Assembly (NCBI GenBank): GCA_051881315.1
Contig: JBJEPQ010000002.1
Span: 1 to 61,215 of the forward strand
From: CAG-488 sp051881315
GTDB taxonomy: Bacteria > Bacillota > Clostridia > Oscillospirales > Acutalibacteraceae
DNA length: 61,215 nucleotides
Reading direction: 5' to 3'
The notes below the pieces were generated by a model. It searched no databases and was not told the DNA's origin. It saw nothing but the letters and a program-made list of their open reading frames with translations. Position numbers and translations under genes: made by a program. Shown here piece by piece: positions 41,586-50,511 of this stretch. Each line of letters begins with the position of its first letter. Within the stretch, counting starts at the first letter, position 1.

Positions 41586-42359
41586 ATGAAAGAATACATA
41601 GGTCGGATAAGGTCATCGTGCAAAACATGGGAGCTTATCTATTGGTGGATACTGAGAGGATTGATGATATACGCTTTCATCGCCGGATTTTTCAGAGTTC
41701 CCTTTGATATATCCGACCCCTTACAGGTCGGAGCGAATTTTATCGCAATGTTTGCTTGGGAAATTTTTATGCTCTTTCCCGAAAAAAGCTTTGTAAGGCA
41801 TATGCCGTCGCTCGTTCAGGACGTTTCGATCATAATGATTTTTGCAGGCTCGTTCGGCGGAAAATTCCTGAATTTCTACTACGATATCAGATTGTGGGAT
41901 TCGGGAATGCACCTGATAAGCGGAGCTCTTTGCGTTCTGCTCGGTTACGAGGTGGTTGTCGCAATGCAGAGACGGGACAAAAAGACGGTTTCTGTTCCTG
42001 TTGCAGTTCTTTGTGCTTTAGGCTTTTCGTTTTTCGTTTCAACCTGCTGGGAGCTTATCGAATTTACGATGGATCAGGTTATGACAAATCCTGCAACAGG
42101 CGCAATCGGAGACGCTCAGCACTGGTGCTACGAGCTTGCCAAGGGTACTCCGAAGGGGGCAACGCTTTTTGATCCTAAGAACATTGGCAGATGGCCGATA
42201 ATGGATACAATGGGCGATATTATACTCAATTCAATCGGTGCGGTTGCTGCGTGGGTTTTCCTCAAGTTTGTTCCCTATCACCACGGCAAATTGGTTGATG
42301 ATGTGAACAAGGAAATAACTGAGCAAACAGAGGCAGAAAAGGAACTTGTAACAAAATAA
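41586..42359 (+). CDS. Multi-pass membrane protein of unknown function
   Basis: A 257-residue protein with about six membrane segments. It contains LWDSGMHLISGALCVLLGYE and STCWELIEFTMD, an order recalling the DUF2238/YjdF-type membrane family (acidic and histidine residues in helices). The cytoplasmic C-terminus is highly charged. GAAAAGGTGATG precedes the start. It is followed by a strong terminator. No transport or enzyme motif is certain. Confidence 0.65.
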   Translation: MKEYIGRIRSSCKTWELIYWWILRGLMIYAFIAGFFRVPFDISDPLQVGANFIAMFAWEIFMLFPEKSFVRHMPSLVQDVSIIMIFAGSFGGKFLNFYYDIRLWDSGMHLISGALCVLLGYEVVVAMQRRDKKTVSVPVAVLCALGFSFFVSTCWELIEFTMDQVMTNPATGAIGDAQHWCYELAKGTPKGATLFDPKNIGRWPIMDTMGDIILNSIGAVAAWVFLKFVPYHHGKLVDDVNKEITEQTEAEKELVTK

Positions 42360-42407
42360 AAAAAGACGAAGATCGGAATTGTAAAAAATCTGATCTTCGT
42401 CTTTTTA
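42360..42407 (+). terminator. Intrinsic terminator of the membrane-protein gene
   Basis: AAAGACGAAGATC and GATCTTCGTCTTT are perfect 13-base arms, followed by TTATT. Confidence 0.92.
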
Positions 42408-42510
42408 TTCGTTTTTTCTGCAAATTTATCTGATAGAAGTTTAAAAAACAGAGTATGCGAAACCGCGCAGAGAGATGATATAAAAGTCTCTGTGTTTTAT
42501 TATTGAATGT

Positions 42511-42738
42511 TTACCTGTTCAGCTCGTCAATTATTATTTCTTTAAACTGACATTCATCGACTTCGTAGTAATTTAATAAATTTGTTATCTTCTCCACAAA
42601 GTTTTTATCAAATGAAATATCAGGAAATTCGGAGGAGGTTTTTGCGGAAGTTTTGATGACTGCTGAAATGCCGTAGGAATTAAATTGACAATTATCAAAG
42701 TAGATTGTACTCTCCGTAACACAATACTCTACATCCAT
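42511..42738 (-). CDS. Small DUF6514-like protein
   Basis: A 75-residue acidic protein. It opens with a beta-rich segment (STIYFDNCQFNSYGISAVI) and ends in a helical segment resembling DUF6514 proteins of clostridia (DKNFVEKITNLLNYYEV, then QFKEIIIDEL). GGTGATATT precedes the ATG and a consensus promoter lies 40 bases upstream, so it is likely expressed. The AT content is higher than its neighbours. Function is unknown; the family assignment is from memory. Confidence 0.6.
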   Translation of the reverse strand: MDVEYCVTESTIYFDNCQFNSYGISAVIKTSAKTSSEFPDISFDKNFVEKITNLLNYYEVDECQFKEIIIDELNR

Positions 42739-42777
42739 AATATCACCAGCGATATGTGATTTAAATTAACGTTTTAT

Positions 42778-42806
42778 ATTATAATACTATGATATCAGCT
42801 TGTCAA
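42778..42806 (-). promoter_or_regulatory. Promoter of the DUF6514-like gene
   Basis: Minus strand TTGACA (42806-42801), 17-base spacer, TATAAT (42783-42778): perfect hexamers and spacing. Confidence 0.85.
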
Positions 42807-42910
42807 CAAAAAAGTGAAAATAAATAACAATTTTTGCTTTTCTGTGAAAAAATTAGCTATGTCGGCAATCACAAAAGTCGAAAAAAATCGCAAAAAGTCG
42901 GAAATAGATG

Positions 42911-42950
42911 AAAAAAATCGAACCTCCCAATGAAAATTCAAAGGGAGGTT
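42911..42950 (-). terminator. Intrinsic terminator of the DacF-like gene
   Basis: AACCTCCC (42921-42928) and GGGAGGTT (42943-42950) form the stem. On the minus strand CGATTTTTTTC follows. Confidence 0.9.
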
Positions 42951-42981
42951 TGCTGATATTATTTTTAATAGAATATTGTCA

Positions 42982-44346
42982 TTATTTTCTTTCGTTCTGC
43001 TTTGCGTCCTGAGTTTCGCTGTATTTGAACATTTTCAACTCTCGGTTTTTGCGGCGTCTGCGATTGGCACGGATATACATTGCAACATATATGCCGATAA
43101 ATATTACTGCAACGGCTATCAGAATTTTGAACACCGTGCTTGCCGTCATTCGCTTGATTGCCGCCTTGAGATAGAGGAGCATACTCATATTCGCACTCTC
43201 GGCAACGACAAGCTCAACCGTGCCGATCTGCCGTCCTGCAAACATAATTTTCGCCTTGCATACCGTGTCGCCGGCTTTGAACGGTGCGTCCAAAGCTTCA
43301 GGCATATCAATCGGCTCGAAGCTGACGCTCTCTGCTCCGTTACCCTCGGGAACAAGGGCAAGAACTTCATTTTTAGCAACAAGACGAACGTTGTCCATTT
43401 CCCAGCAGTAGTTGACAGGGATTGTGGTGACAAACTGTTCCTGCTTCGTGACAATCTCATAGCTGAGGTTTTCAAAAGCCCATTCAAACATTCTCATATT
43501 GTCGAGTATCGCCTGATTCTCCGTGTCGTTGTCGTTGTCGGTATCCTTGTAAGGACCGCCGATTGCGATCGCAAGGTAGGTGTAGCCGTTTCTGGTTGCA
43601 TAGGATATCATACTCTGACCTTCGGCTTCGCTTGCGCCGGTCTTTATTCCCCGGCAGTAATCGTAGTAATAATCGGGGAAGCCGTAGTTGAGCATATAGT
43701 TTGTGGAAACTATGGTTCTCGACTCGTTTTTATTGGTCTGAGGAAGCTCATAGGTCAGACTTGCGACTATTGTTTGAAATACGGAATACTTCAATGCGGC
43801 AGAAGTGATTTTCGCAAGGTCGTTTGCCGTGGATTTCTGGTTTGTATCGTCAAGACCGTGAGGATCGGTGAACTTTGTCTTGGTACAGCCGAGCTTCTTG
43901 GCGGCGGCGTTCATCTTGGCAACAAAGCTGTCGATGCCCTTGCCGTATTCGTTGGCAAGCACAAGGGCGGCATCGTTTCCGCCGGGGATAAGCATACAGC
44001 AGAGCAGATCGTGCACGCTGATTACCTCGCCGTCCTGAAGCCCCGACATAATACAGCCTGTTCCGTAAAGGCTTTCAAGCGAAGCTCCCAAAACGGTGAT
44101 CTTGCGGCTGAGATCCTTTTCATTCTGCAAAACGACGAGAGCTGTCATAATTTTTGTCAGTCCCGACGGATCGATTTGCTTGTCCGCATTTTTATCAATT
44201 ATTACGGCGTTGCTGTCGGTGTTGATAAGCAGATCAACGGTTGAATATAGCTCGACGTCCGACGTGTAATCGGCGGCGGAAACGGGAACGGTCAGGGAAA
44301 TTAAAGTTAAAGCGGCGCAACATATAAAAATAATAAATTTTTTCAT
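42982..44346 (-). CDS. DacF-like D-Ala-D-Ala carboxypeptidase homologue with both catalytic serines replaced
   Basis: A 454-residue protein of the PBP5/DacF fold. It has a signal peptide (residues 1-25), the penicillin-binding domain (about 30-285), a C-terminal beta domain, one membrane segment (about 405-425) and a basic tail. The SxxK motif reads GLTK (G62-K65) with a serine one position early. The SxN motif reads PGGN (G122-N124). KTG is intact (K235-G237). Loss of both serines predicts no carboxypeptidase activity. Codons are clear in the sequence (GGA CTG ACA AAA and GGC GGA AAC). The ATG at 44346 follows GGGTGT. It is probably a wall-binding or regulatory pseudoenzyme. Confidence 0.85.
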   Translation of the reverse strand: MKKFIIFICCAALTLISLTVPVSAADYTSDVELYSTVDLLINTDSNAVIIDKNADKQIDPSGLTKIMTALVVLQNEKDLSRKITVLGASLESLYGTGCIMSGLQDGEVISVHDLLCCMLIPGGNDAALVLANEYGKGIDSFVAKMNAAAKKLGCTKTKFTDPHGLDDTNQKSTANDLAKITSAALKYSVFQTIVASLTYELPQTNKNESRTIVSTNYMLNYGFPDYYYDYCRGIKTGASEAEGQSMISYATRNGYTYLAIAIGGPYKDTDNDNDTENQAILDNMRMFEWAFENLSYEIVTKQEQFVTTIPVNYCWEMDNVRLVAKNEVLALVPEGNGAESVSFEPIDMPEALDAPFKAGDTVCKAKIMFAGRQIGTVELVVAESANMSMLLYLKAAIKRMTASTVFKILIAVAVIFIGIYVAMYIRANRRRRKNRELKMFKYSETQDAKQNERK

Positions 44347-44461
44347 AGACAAGACACCCAAACTTGTAGTATTATATATCTTGAAATATTATAACAGATT
44401 GAACTGTAAAAATAAATATGAAAATTAAAAAATTTATCACATTTTGGGGAGTGAACAAACC

Positions 44462-45151
44462 ATGGTTTACGCAACCGGAGATATGCACGGCGATTATGCC
44501 CTGTTTTCGCAGAAAAAATTCAAAAACATAAAAGACGGCGACACACTTATTGTCTGCGGAGATTTCGGATTTATATGGCGGGGCGACTCAAAGGAGAAAA
44601 AAATTCTTGATAAGCTCGGCAGAAAAAAGTATAAGATTCTGTTTATTGACGGAACTCACGAAAATTTTGACCTGATTTCGAGATATCCCGTAGTAAGCTT
44701 TGCAGGGGGCAAGGCTCACAAGATCAGGGATAATATCTACCACCTTATGAGAGGACAGGTATTTGAGATCGAGGGAGAAAAATATTTCACAATGGGCGGC
44801 GGCGAAAGCCCCGACATTGATATGAGAATGGATCACGACACCTGGTCGAGGGCGGAAATTCCCACTCCCGATGAGATGCGTGAGGGTGCGGAAAATCTTG
44901 AAAGATGCAAGTACAAGGTCGATTACATAATCACCCATGAGCCTGCACAGAAGATAAAGAATTTTCTGCGGCTCAAGGACAACGAACCTCTGACGGTTTC
45001 GGGACTGAATGCCTATTTGCAGGAGCTCAGCTCCAACTGCGATTACAAGCGGTGGTTTTTCGGCAGTCTGCACGAGGACAAATTTGTTTCTGCGTCTCAG
45101 ATTGCCCTGTTCCAGAATCTCGTCAATATTCAGACGGGCGAGCTTGTCTGA
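44462..45151 (+). CDS. Calcineurin-like metallophosphoesterase
   Basis: A two-metal phosphoesterase of 229 residues. The family motifs are GDMHGD near residue 6, CGDFGF near residue 37, GTHEN near residue 65, ITHEP near residue 160 and a final FGSLHED. The order fits small cytosolic phosphodiesterases/phosphatases; the substrate is unknown. The ATG at 44462 follows GGGGAGTG and is preferred to the TTG at 44444. deoC follows after 39 bases. Confidence 0.85.
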   Translation: MVYATGDMHGDYALFSQKKFKNIKDGDTLIVCGDFGFIWRGDSKEKKILDKLGRKKYKILFIDGTHENFDLISRYPVVSFAGGKAHKIRDNIYHLMRGQVFEIEGEKYFTMGGGESPDIDMRMDHDTWSRAEIPTPDEMREGAENLERCKYKVDYIITHEPAQKIKNFLRLKDNEPLTVSGLNAYLQELSSNCDYKRWFFGSLHEDKFVSASQIALFQNLVNIQTGELV

Positions 45152-45190
45152 ATTATTCAAACGATTTTAGAGAAAGGATCGGAACTTAAA

Positions 45191-45856
45191 TTGGATATTA
45201 AAGAAATACTTTCAAAGGTGGATCACACCTTGCTTTCTCAGGCGGCAACGTGGGAGGAGATCAGGCAGATCTGCGACGACGGAATTAAATACGGCTGCGC
45301 TTCCGTCTGTATTCCTGCGAGCTATGTTAATCAGGCGGCGGAATATGTCGGCGGAAAAATCCCTGTCTGTACGGTCATCGGTTTCCCGAACGGATATTCG
45401 ACCACGGCGGCAAAGTGCTTTGAGGCAGAGGATGCAGTCAAAAACGGCGCAGAAGAAATTGATATGGTAATAAACATCGGCGCTCTCAGGGACAAGAAAT
45501 ACGGTTATGTCCTTGACGAGATAAATGCCGTAAAAAAATCCTGCGGAGGCAAGCTGTTAAAGGTCATTATCGAGACCTGCCTTCTGACCGAGGAAGAAAA
45601 AATAAAAATGTGCGAGATCGTTTCGGAGTCCGAAGCGGACTTTATCAAGACGTCAACGGGCTTTTCTGCGGCAGGAGCAACGAGGGAGGATGTTGCCCTC
45701 TTTGCAAAGCACGTTTCAAACGGCACAAAAATCAAGGCGGCAGGCGGCATAGCGTCGCTTGAGGACGCCGAGGAATTTATAAGGCTCGGAGCGGACAGGC
45801 TCGGCACGAGCAGAATAGTTAAGCTTATTAAAAACGAGGAAGCGCAAGGATATTAA
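45191..45856 (+). CDS. deoC: Deoxyribose-phosphate aldolase
   Basis: Class I aldolase splitting 2-deoxyribose 5-phosphate into glyceraldehyde 3-phosphate and acetaldehyde in nucleoside catabolism. The 221-residue TIM barrel shows KVDHTLL, VIGFPNG, EIDMVINIGAL, VIIETCLL, the Schiff-base lysine in FIKTSTGF and KAAGGIAS. The TTG start has AAAGGA about 12 bases upstream, a longer spacing than usual. No deoxyribonucleoside phosphorylase gene is near. Confidence 0.94.
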   Translation: MDIKEILSKVDHTLLSQAATWEEIRQICDDGIKYGCASVCIPASYVNQAAEYVGGKIPVCTVIGFPNGYSTTAAKCFEAEDAVKNGAEEIDMVINIGALRDKKYGYVLDEINAVKKSCGGKLLKVIIETCLLTEEEKIKMCEIVSESEADFIKTSTGFSAAGATREDVALFAKHVSNGTKIKAAGGIASLEDAEEFIRLGADRLGTSRIVKLIKNEEAQGY

Positions 45857-45875
45857 AATCAAGGAGATTAAAGCA

Positions 45876-47042
45876 ATGGCAAATAACTTATATTACGGCA
45901 GAGGTAAAGACGAGGACAACAAGAAGCTTATCAAATTCATTGACGAGGTGTTCTTTACAAACGATGAGTACGGCAGAGACTTCTTAAATCTTCTCCCAAA
46001 GTGCTACAAGGATCAGTACAGACCGGCATACAACAACTTTGTTGTTCAGGACGGGAACGGAACATTCCGTGCGGCGATAGGCAGTTTTTATAACGATATG
46101 ACGGTCGGCGGAGAGCAGATCAAGGCGTGCTGTATCGGCAACGTTGCTGTCGGCAAGGAATACAGGTCGATGGGATATATGATCGAGCTTATGGAGCTGT
46201 CGGTTGAGGATATGCGGAAAAACGGCGTTGATGTTGCATACCTCGGCGGTCAGCGCCAGCGTTACGGCTACTTCGGCTTTGAGTCGTCGGGAACCTCGTT
46301 CAAATACGGCTTCAGCAGAAATGCGTACAGGCACTCTCTCAAGGCAATTCCCAGCGGATTTGAGATTGAGGAGCTGAAAGCGGACGATGCTCAGGGTATT
46401 GCGGATATAGATAAGCTTTATTCAAGACTTCCCGTCAGATCCAACCGTAAGCCGGAGAGCTATTACGATGTCCTCTGCTCATGGAGAGATCGTCCATACA
46501 TATTGAAAAAGGACGGCGAATTTGTCGGATATTTTATACTTGACTATTCAAAGGAAAGTGTTGCGGAATTTGATGTTGTTGATCCTGCGTACCTTCCGAA
46601 TCTTGTGGCGGCGGTTATGGAAAAAACCGAGTCATACAACGTGAATTTCACCGTTGCACCGTTTGAAACGGACAAGAGAAAGTTCTTTGATGAGAATGCG
46701 GACGGCTTCGGCATCGGCGGCTGTGAGATGATACTGGTATATGATTTTGAAAAGTTTATCCGTGCCTCTTTCAATGCAAAGTCGAGCTATGCAAAGCTCT
46801 GCGACGGAGTTATGACCGTGCTTATCCACGGCAAATACGGCGACGAAAAGCTCAAAATCGAAGTGCAGAACAACGAAGTAAAGGTAGAAAAATTCGACGG
46901 CGAGGCGGAGCTTGAAATGGATCACCACAAGGCGACAAGAGTATTTTTCTCAAATCTTGAGGCGGACAGAGCCGAGCTTCCTGCGAATATTCAGCAGTGG
47001 TTTCCGCTCCACGTATTTCTTTCACCCTCTGACACAATGTAA
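45876..47042 (+). CDS. GNAT N-acetyltransferase, Eis-like domain arrangement
   Basis: A 388-residue acyltransferase. An N-terminal GNAT domain (residues about 15-130) carries the acetyl-CoA loop region NVAVGKEYRSMGYMIELM. A second degenerate GNAT-like unit and a C-terminal SCP2-like domain follow (about 290-385). This tripartite plan resembles Eis-type enzymes. Substrate is unknown: it could be an aminoglycoside, a protein lysine or another amine. AAGGAGATT precedes the ATG. Confidence 0.8.
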   Translation: MANNLYYGRGKDEDNKKLIKFIDEVFFTNDEYGRDFLNLLPKCYKDQYRPAYNNFVVQDGNGTFRAAIGSFYNDMTVGGEQIKACCIGNVAVGKEYRSMGYMIELMELSVEDMRKNGVDVAYLGGQRQRYGYFGFESSGTSFKYGFSRNAYRHSLKAIPSGFEIEELKADDAQGIADIDKLYSRLPVRSNRKPESYYDVLCSWRDRPYILKKDGEFVGYFILDYSKESVAEFDVVDPAYLPNLVAAVMEKTESYNVNFTVAPFETDKRKFFDENADGFGIGGCEMILVYDFEKFIRASFNAKSSYAKLCDGVMTVLIHGKYGDEKLKIEVQNNEVKVEKFDGEAELEMDHHKATRVFFSNLEADRAELPANIQQWFPLHVFLSPSDTM

Positions 47043-47057
47043 AGGAGATAATAAACT

Positions 47058-48101
47058 ATGTCTGTAAACAGTTCATTTTTCGGAAATATGCCCGACGGCA
47101 AAGAGGTCAGGCTTTTTACAATTAAAAATTCCAACGGAATTATTCTTCAGGTTATAACCCTCGGCGCAACGCTTCAGGCTCTCTATACGCCCGATAAATA
47201 CGGCAGGGTGAACGATATAACCGTCGGCTTTGACAGCCTGTACGGTCATCTGAATTTTACCGATTATCAGGGCAAGGTCGTAGGAAGATATGCTAACAGA
47301 ATTGCGGGCGGAGCGTTTGAGATCAACGGCAAAAAAGTTCAGCTCACAAAAAATGAAAAGGACAGAACCTGTCTGCACAGCGCAGGCGAGTTCTCGGACG
47401 CAGTATGGGACGCTGAGATAATCGGTGACAATGCGGTCGAGCTTTCATGCACCAGTCCCGACGGCGCAAGCGGATTTGAGGGCAAAATGGACGCAAAGGT
47501 CAGATATACCCTGACAGAGGACAACAAGGTTGAGATCGAATACAGCGCAGTCAGCGACAAGGACACGGTTATCAACTTTACAAACCATACTTATTTCAAT
47601 CTCAGCGGCTCTGCAATGAGCGATGTGCTCGGCCACATTCTCAAGCTCAATGCAAGAAAATTCACTCCGACGGACGAATACAGTATTCCGACCGGTCAGC
47701 TCCGCTCGGTTGCCAACACTCCGTTTGATTTCACAAATCCGACGGCTATCGGCAAGAGAATACACGACAGGGACGAACAGCTCGTTATGTGCAGAGGATA
47801 CGACCACAACTTCTGCCTTGAGCATATTGAGGGCGAGGCGGACGCAGTTGTTTACGAGCCTGTCAGCGGCAGACAGCTCAAGGTTTATACCGATCTTCCG
47901 GGCGTTCAGCTTTATACGGGAAACTTCCTTGACGGCACGGTAATCGGCAAGGGCGGACTTCCACTCGTTCAGCATGCAGGTCTCTGCCTTGAAACCCAAT
48001 ACTATCCCGACACACCCAATCACCCGAGCTTCCCCCAGTGTACCTTTAAGGCAGGCGAGGAGTTCAGATCGAAAACAACCTTTGAAATAAATGTTTTTTA
48101 A
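47058..48101 (+). CDS. galM: Aldose 1-epimerase (mutarotase)
   Basis: Interconverts alpha and beta anomers of galactose or glucose. The 347-residue beta-sandwich protein has GRYANRIAGG, TNHTYFNLSG with a catalytic His, GYDHNFCLE, PGVQLYTGNFLDG and LETQYYPDTPNHPSFP with the catalytic Glu. AAGGAGATAA precedes the ATG. It is probably cotranscribed with the GNAT gene. It complements the alpha-galactosidase at the left end, though they are far apart. Confidence 0.95.
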   Translation: MSVNSSFFGNMPDGKEVRLFTIKNSNGIILQVITLGATLQALYTPDKYGRVNDITVGFDSLYGHLNFTDYQGKVVGRYANRIAGGAFEINGKKVQLTKNEKDRTCLHSAGEFSDAVWDAEIIGDNAVELSCTSPDGASGFEGKMDAKVRYTLTEDNKVEIEYSAVSDKDTVINFTNHTYFNLSGSAMSDVLGHILKLNARKFTPTDEYSIPTGQLRSVANTPFDFTNPTAIGKRIHDRDEQLVMCRGYDHNFCLEHIEGEADAVVYEPVSGRQLKVYTDLPGVQLYTGNFLDGTVIGKGGLPLVQHAGLCLETQYYPDTPNHPSFPQCTFKAGEEFRSKTTFEINVF

Positions 48102-48214
48102 AGAATATTTTTGATTAGTTCATAAAATGGACAAATTAAATATTTACAATAAATACAATCCGTAAGGCTTGCCGAAAAAAGGCGGACGGGGATTACTGAA
48201 ACGGAGGAAAAATT

Positions 48215-48916
48215 ATGGCAACGGAAAAAATACTTGTAGTCGATGACGATACGAACATATGCGAGCTTCTCAGGCTCTATCTTGAAAAAGAGGGCTACAA
48301 CGTGAGCATCGCAAATACGGGTATGCAGGCGGTCAAAATGTTTGCCGAGCATCAGCCCGATCTTATGCTTCTTGACATAATGCTGCCGGAGCTTGACGGC
48401 TGGCAGGTTTGCCGTGAGGTCAGAAAGTATTCTAACAAACCGATCATTATGCTCACCGCCAAGGGCGAGACCTTTGACAAGGTGCTCGGACTGGAGCTGG
48501 GAGCCGACGATTATATCACAAAGCCCTTTGAAGCAAAGGAAGTCCTTGCGAGAATCAAGGCTGTTTTACGCAGAACGTCAAACGCTTCGTCTCCTGAGAA
48601 TGAAAGCCGGATCAAGCAGGTGTCCTACGATAATCTGTCGATCAATCTCACAAACTATGAGCTTCGTGTAAAGGGCGAAAAGGTTGACGCACCGCCTAAG
48701 GAGCTTGAGCTTCTCTACCACCTTGCAAGCAATCCGAACAGGGTGTTCACAAGAGATCAGCTTCTTGACGAGGTATGGGGCTTTGATTATTACGGTGACA
48801 GCCGCACGGTTGACGTTCATGTTAAGCGTATCCGTGAAAAGCTTGAGGGCGTTTCCGACAAATGGGAGATCAAAACCGTCTGGAGCGTCGGATATAAATT
48901 TGAAACCAAGGACTGA
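48215..48916 (+). CDS. OmpR/PhoB-family response regulator
   Basis: DNA-binding output protein of a two-component system. The receiver domain (residues 1-120) has acidic VVDDD, the phospho-acceptor Asp in LMLLDIMLPELDG, TAKG and KPFEAKE. The winged-helix domain (about 135-230) has LELLYHLASNPNRVFTRDQL and RTVDVHVKRIREKLE. The 233-residue length is standard. ACGGAGGAAA precedes the ATG. The sensor kinase gene begins seven bases later and an HtrA-type protease follows, suggesting an envelope-stress circuit like CssRS or WalRK. Confidence 0.94.
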   Translation: MATEKILVVDDDTNICELLRLYLEKEGYNVSIANTGMQAVKMFAEHQPDLMLLDIMLPELDGWQVCREVRKYSNKPIIMLTAKGETFDKVLGLELGADDYITKPFEAKEVLARIKAVLRRTSNASSPENESRIKQVSYDNLSINLTNYELRVKGEKVDAPPKELELLYHLASNPNRVFTRDQLLDEVWGFDYYGDSRTVDVHVKRIREKLEGVSDKWEIKTVWSVGYKFETKD

Positions 48917-48922
48917 TGATCC

Positions 48923-50428
48923 ATGGGCAAAAAGAAAACATATGAACCAAAGCGTAAAAGGCTGTTCTATAAATATCTTTCCGTCATCACGTCGGTCAGT
49001 CTGCTGAGCGTTCTGATCGTGTGCCTGACCTATCTCGGAATAGCGTCAAGCTATTGGAACAAGGAACAGCTCGGAACGCTTGAAAGAAATACGAAAATAA
49101 TTTCCGAAAACTCCGAGAGAATACTCAGCGAGTTTTCCGGAAAGTTCGACAGCGGAGAGGAAGTGGACATCTCTCCGCTTTCGATGATTTGCAATACAAT
49201 AAAGAATATGTCCTCTGCGATTGACGCCGATATCTTTATTATCAATATGGACGGAGAGGTCGTTGTCTGCAAGGAGATGATGAGCGATAAATTCCGCTTC
49301 GATTCAAGTGCAAAATGCGTCGTTCACCGAGGCTACAAAATAGATCAGTCCATAATTGACAAGGCGTCCGATAAGGACTATACCGAGGTCGGCAGGCTCG
49401 GAGGAGCCTTTGTTAAAACTCAGCTCAGCTCCGCCTCTCCGATCAAGCTCAACGGAAAAACGGTGGCAATCGTCATTGCGAGTGAAAAAATAACCTCAAG
49501 CTGGTACAGCTATGCAAAGAGGATATTGCAGATCTTCCTTATAGCGGCTCTGTTCTCGCTTTTGATATCCTTCCTGACGGTTTATTACCTGAGTTACAGG
49601 CTGACGAGACCGCTGAGGGATATGGTAACCGCAACTCAGCATTACGCACAGGGCGATTTCAGCTACAAGGTTAAAGTCAGGGGCAACGATGAAATGGCAC
49701 AGCTTGCCGAGGCGTTCAACTCTATGGCAATGTCGCTGTCGGCGCTCGAAAGCTCACGCAGAAGCTTTGTTGCCAATGTCTCACATGAATTGAAAACTCC
49801 GATGACCTCGATCGGCGGTTTCATTGACGGAATGCTCGACGGAACGATCAGCGCAGATAAATACGACTATTATCTGAAGCTTGTCTCGGACGAGGTGAAA
49901 CGGCTTTCAAGACTTGTTACGGGTATGCTGAATATGTCCAAGCTGGAAGCCGGCGAAATGCAGGCAAATATAAAGCAGTTTGACATCAGTGCGGATATTT
50001 TCAAGACCTTGCTTTCTTTTGAGCGAAAAATCAATGAAAAGGAAATTGAAATTGTCGGACTGGATAAGATGGATTCCGTGCCCGTAAATGCCGACGAGGA
50101 TATGATGATGCAGGTTATCTATAATCTGATAGACAATGCCGTCAAGTTTACTCCGCAGGGCGGATATATCGAATTCAAGACCTACCACGACAAAGAAAAG
50201 GTGTTTGTCAGCATAAGAAACAGCGGATCGGGAATTGAACGCGAAGAAGCGGACAAAATATTTGAGAGATTCTACAAGATTGACAAGTCCCGAAGCTATG
50301 ACGTCAAGGGCGCAGGACTCGGACTTTATCTTGTCAAGAGTATTATTGAGCTGCACGGCGGTCAGATAGTGTGCAACAGTCAGCTCGGAGAATATACGGA
50401 ATTTGTTTTCTGGCTGCCCAACGTTTAA
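48923..50428 (+). CDS. Sensor histidine kinase
   Basis: Membrane sensor partner of the preceding regulator. The 501-residue protein has membrane segments at about 15-37 and 193-218 enclosing an extracellular sensor domain of about 155 residues. A HAMP domain (about 220-270) follows. HisKA has the phospho-acceptor H288 in VSHELKTPMTS. The ATPase domain has IYNLIDNAVKF (N box), GSGIEREEADKIFERFY and GAGLGLYLVKSIIELHGG. The start lies seven bases after the regulator stop. Confidence 0.94.
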   Translation: MGKKKTYEPKRKRLFYKYLSVITSVSLLSVLIVCLTYLGIASSYWNKEQLGTLERNTKIISENSERILSEFSGKFDSGEEVDISPLSMICNTIKNMSSAIDADIFIINMDGEVVVCKEMMSDKFRFDSSAKCVVHRGYKIDQSIIDKASDKDYTEVGRLGGAFVKTQLSSASPIKLNGKTVAIVIASEKITSSWYSYAKRILQIFLIAALFSLLISFLTVYYLSYRLTRPLRDMVTATQHYAQGDFSYKVKVRGNDEMAQLAEAFNSMAMSLSALESSRRSFVANVSHELKTPMTSIGGFIDGMLDGTISADKYDYYLKLVSDEVKRLSRLVTGMLNMSKLEAGEMQANIKQFDISADIFKTLLSFERKINEKEIEIVGLDKMDSVPVNADEDMMMQVIYNLIDNAVKFTPQGGYIEFKTYHDKEKVFVSIRNSGSGIEREEADKIFERFYKIDKSRSYDVKGAGLGLYLVKSIIELHGGQIVCNSQLGEYTEFVFWLPNV

Positions 50429-50511
50429 TTTTTGTTTACAAATTATAAAAAATGTTGTAAAAAGACGGGTTTATACTTTAGACAATCCAATCCGAAACAG
50501 GAGGAATAATT

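Noticed and set aside
42976..44244. Open frame of 422 codons on the plus strand opposite the DacF-like gene
   Set aside because: It lies fully antisense to a gene with signal peptide, family motifs, ribosome site and terminator. Its translation has no recognisable domain and is rich in Cys/His/Arg, as expected for a shadow frame.
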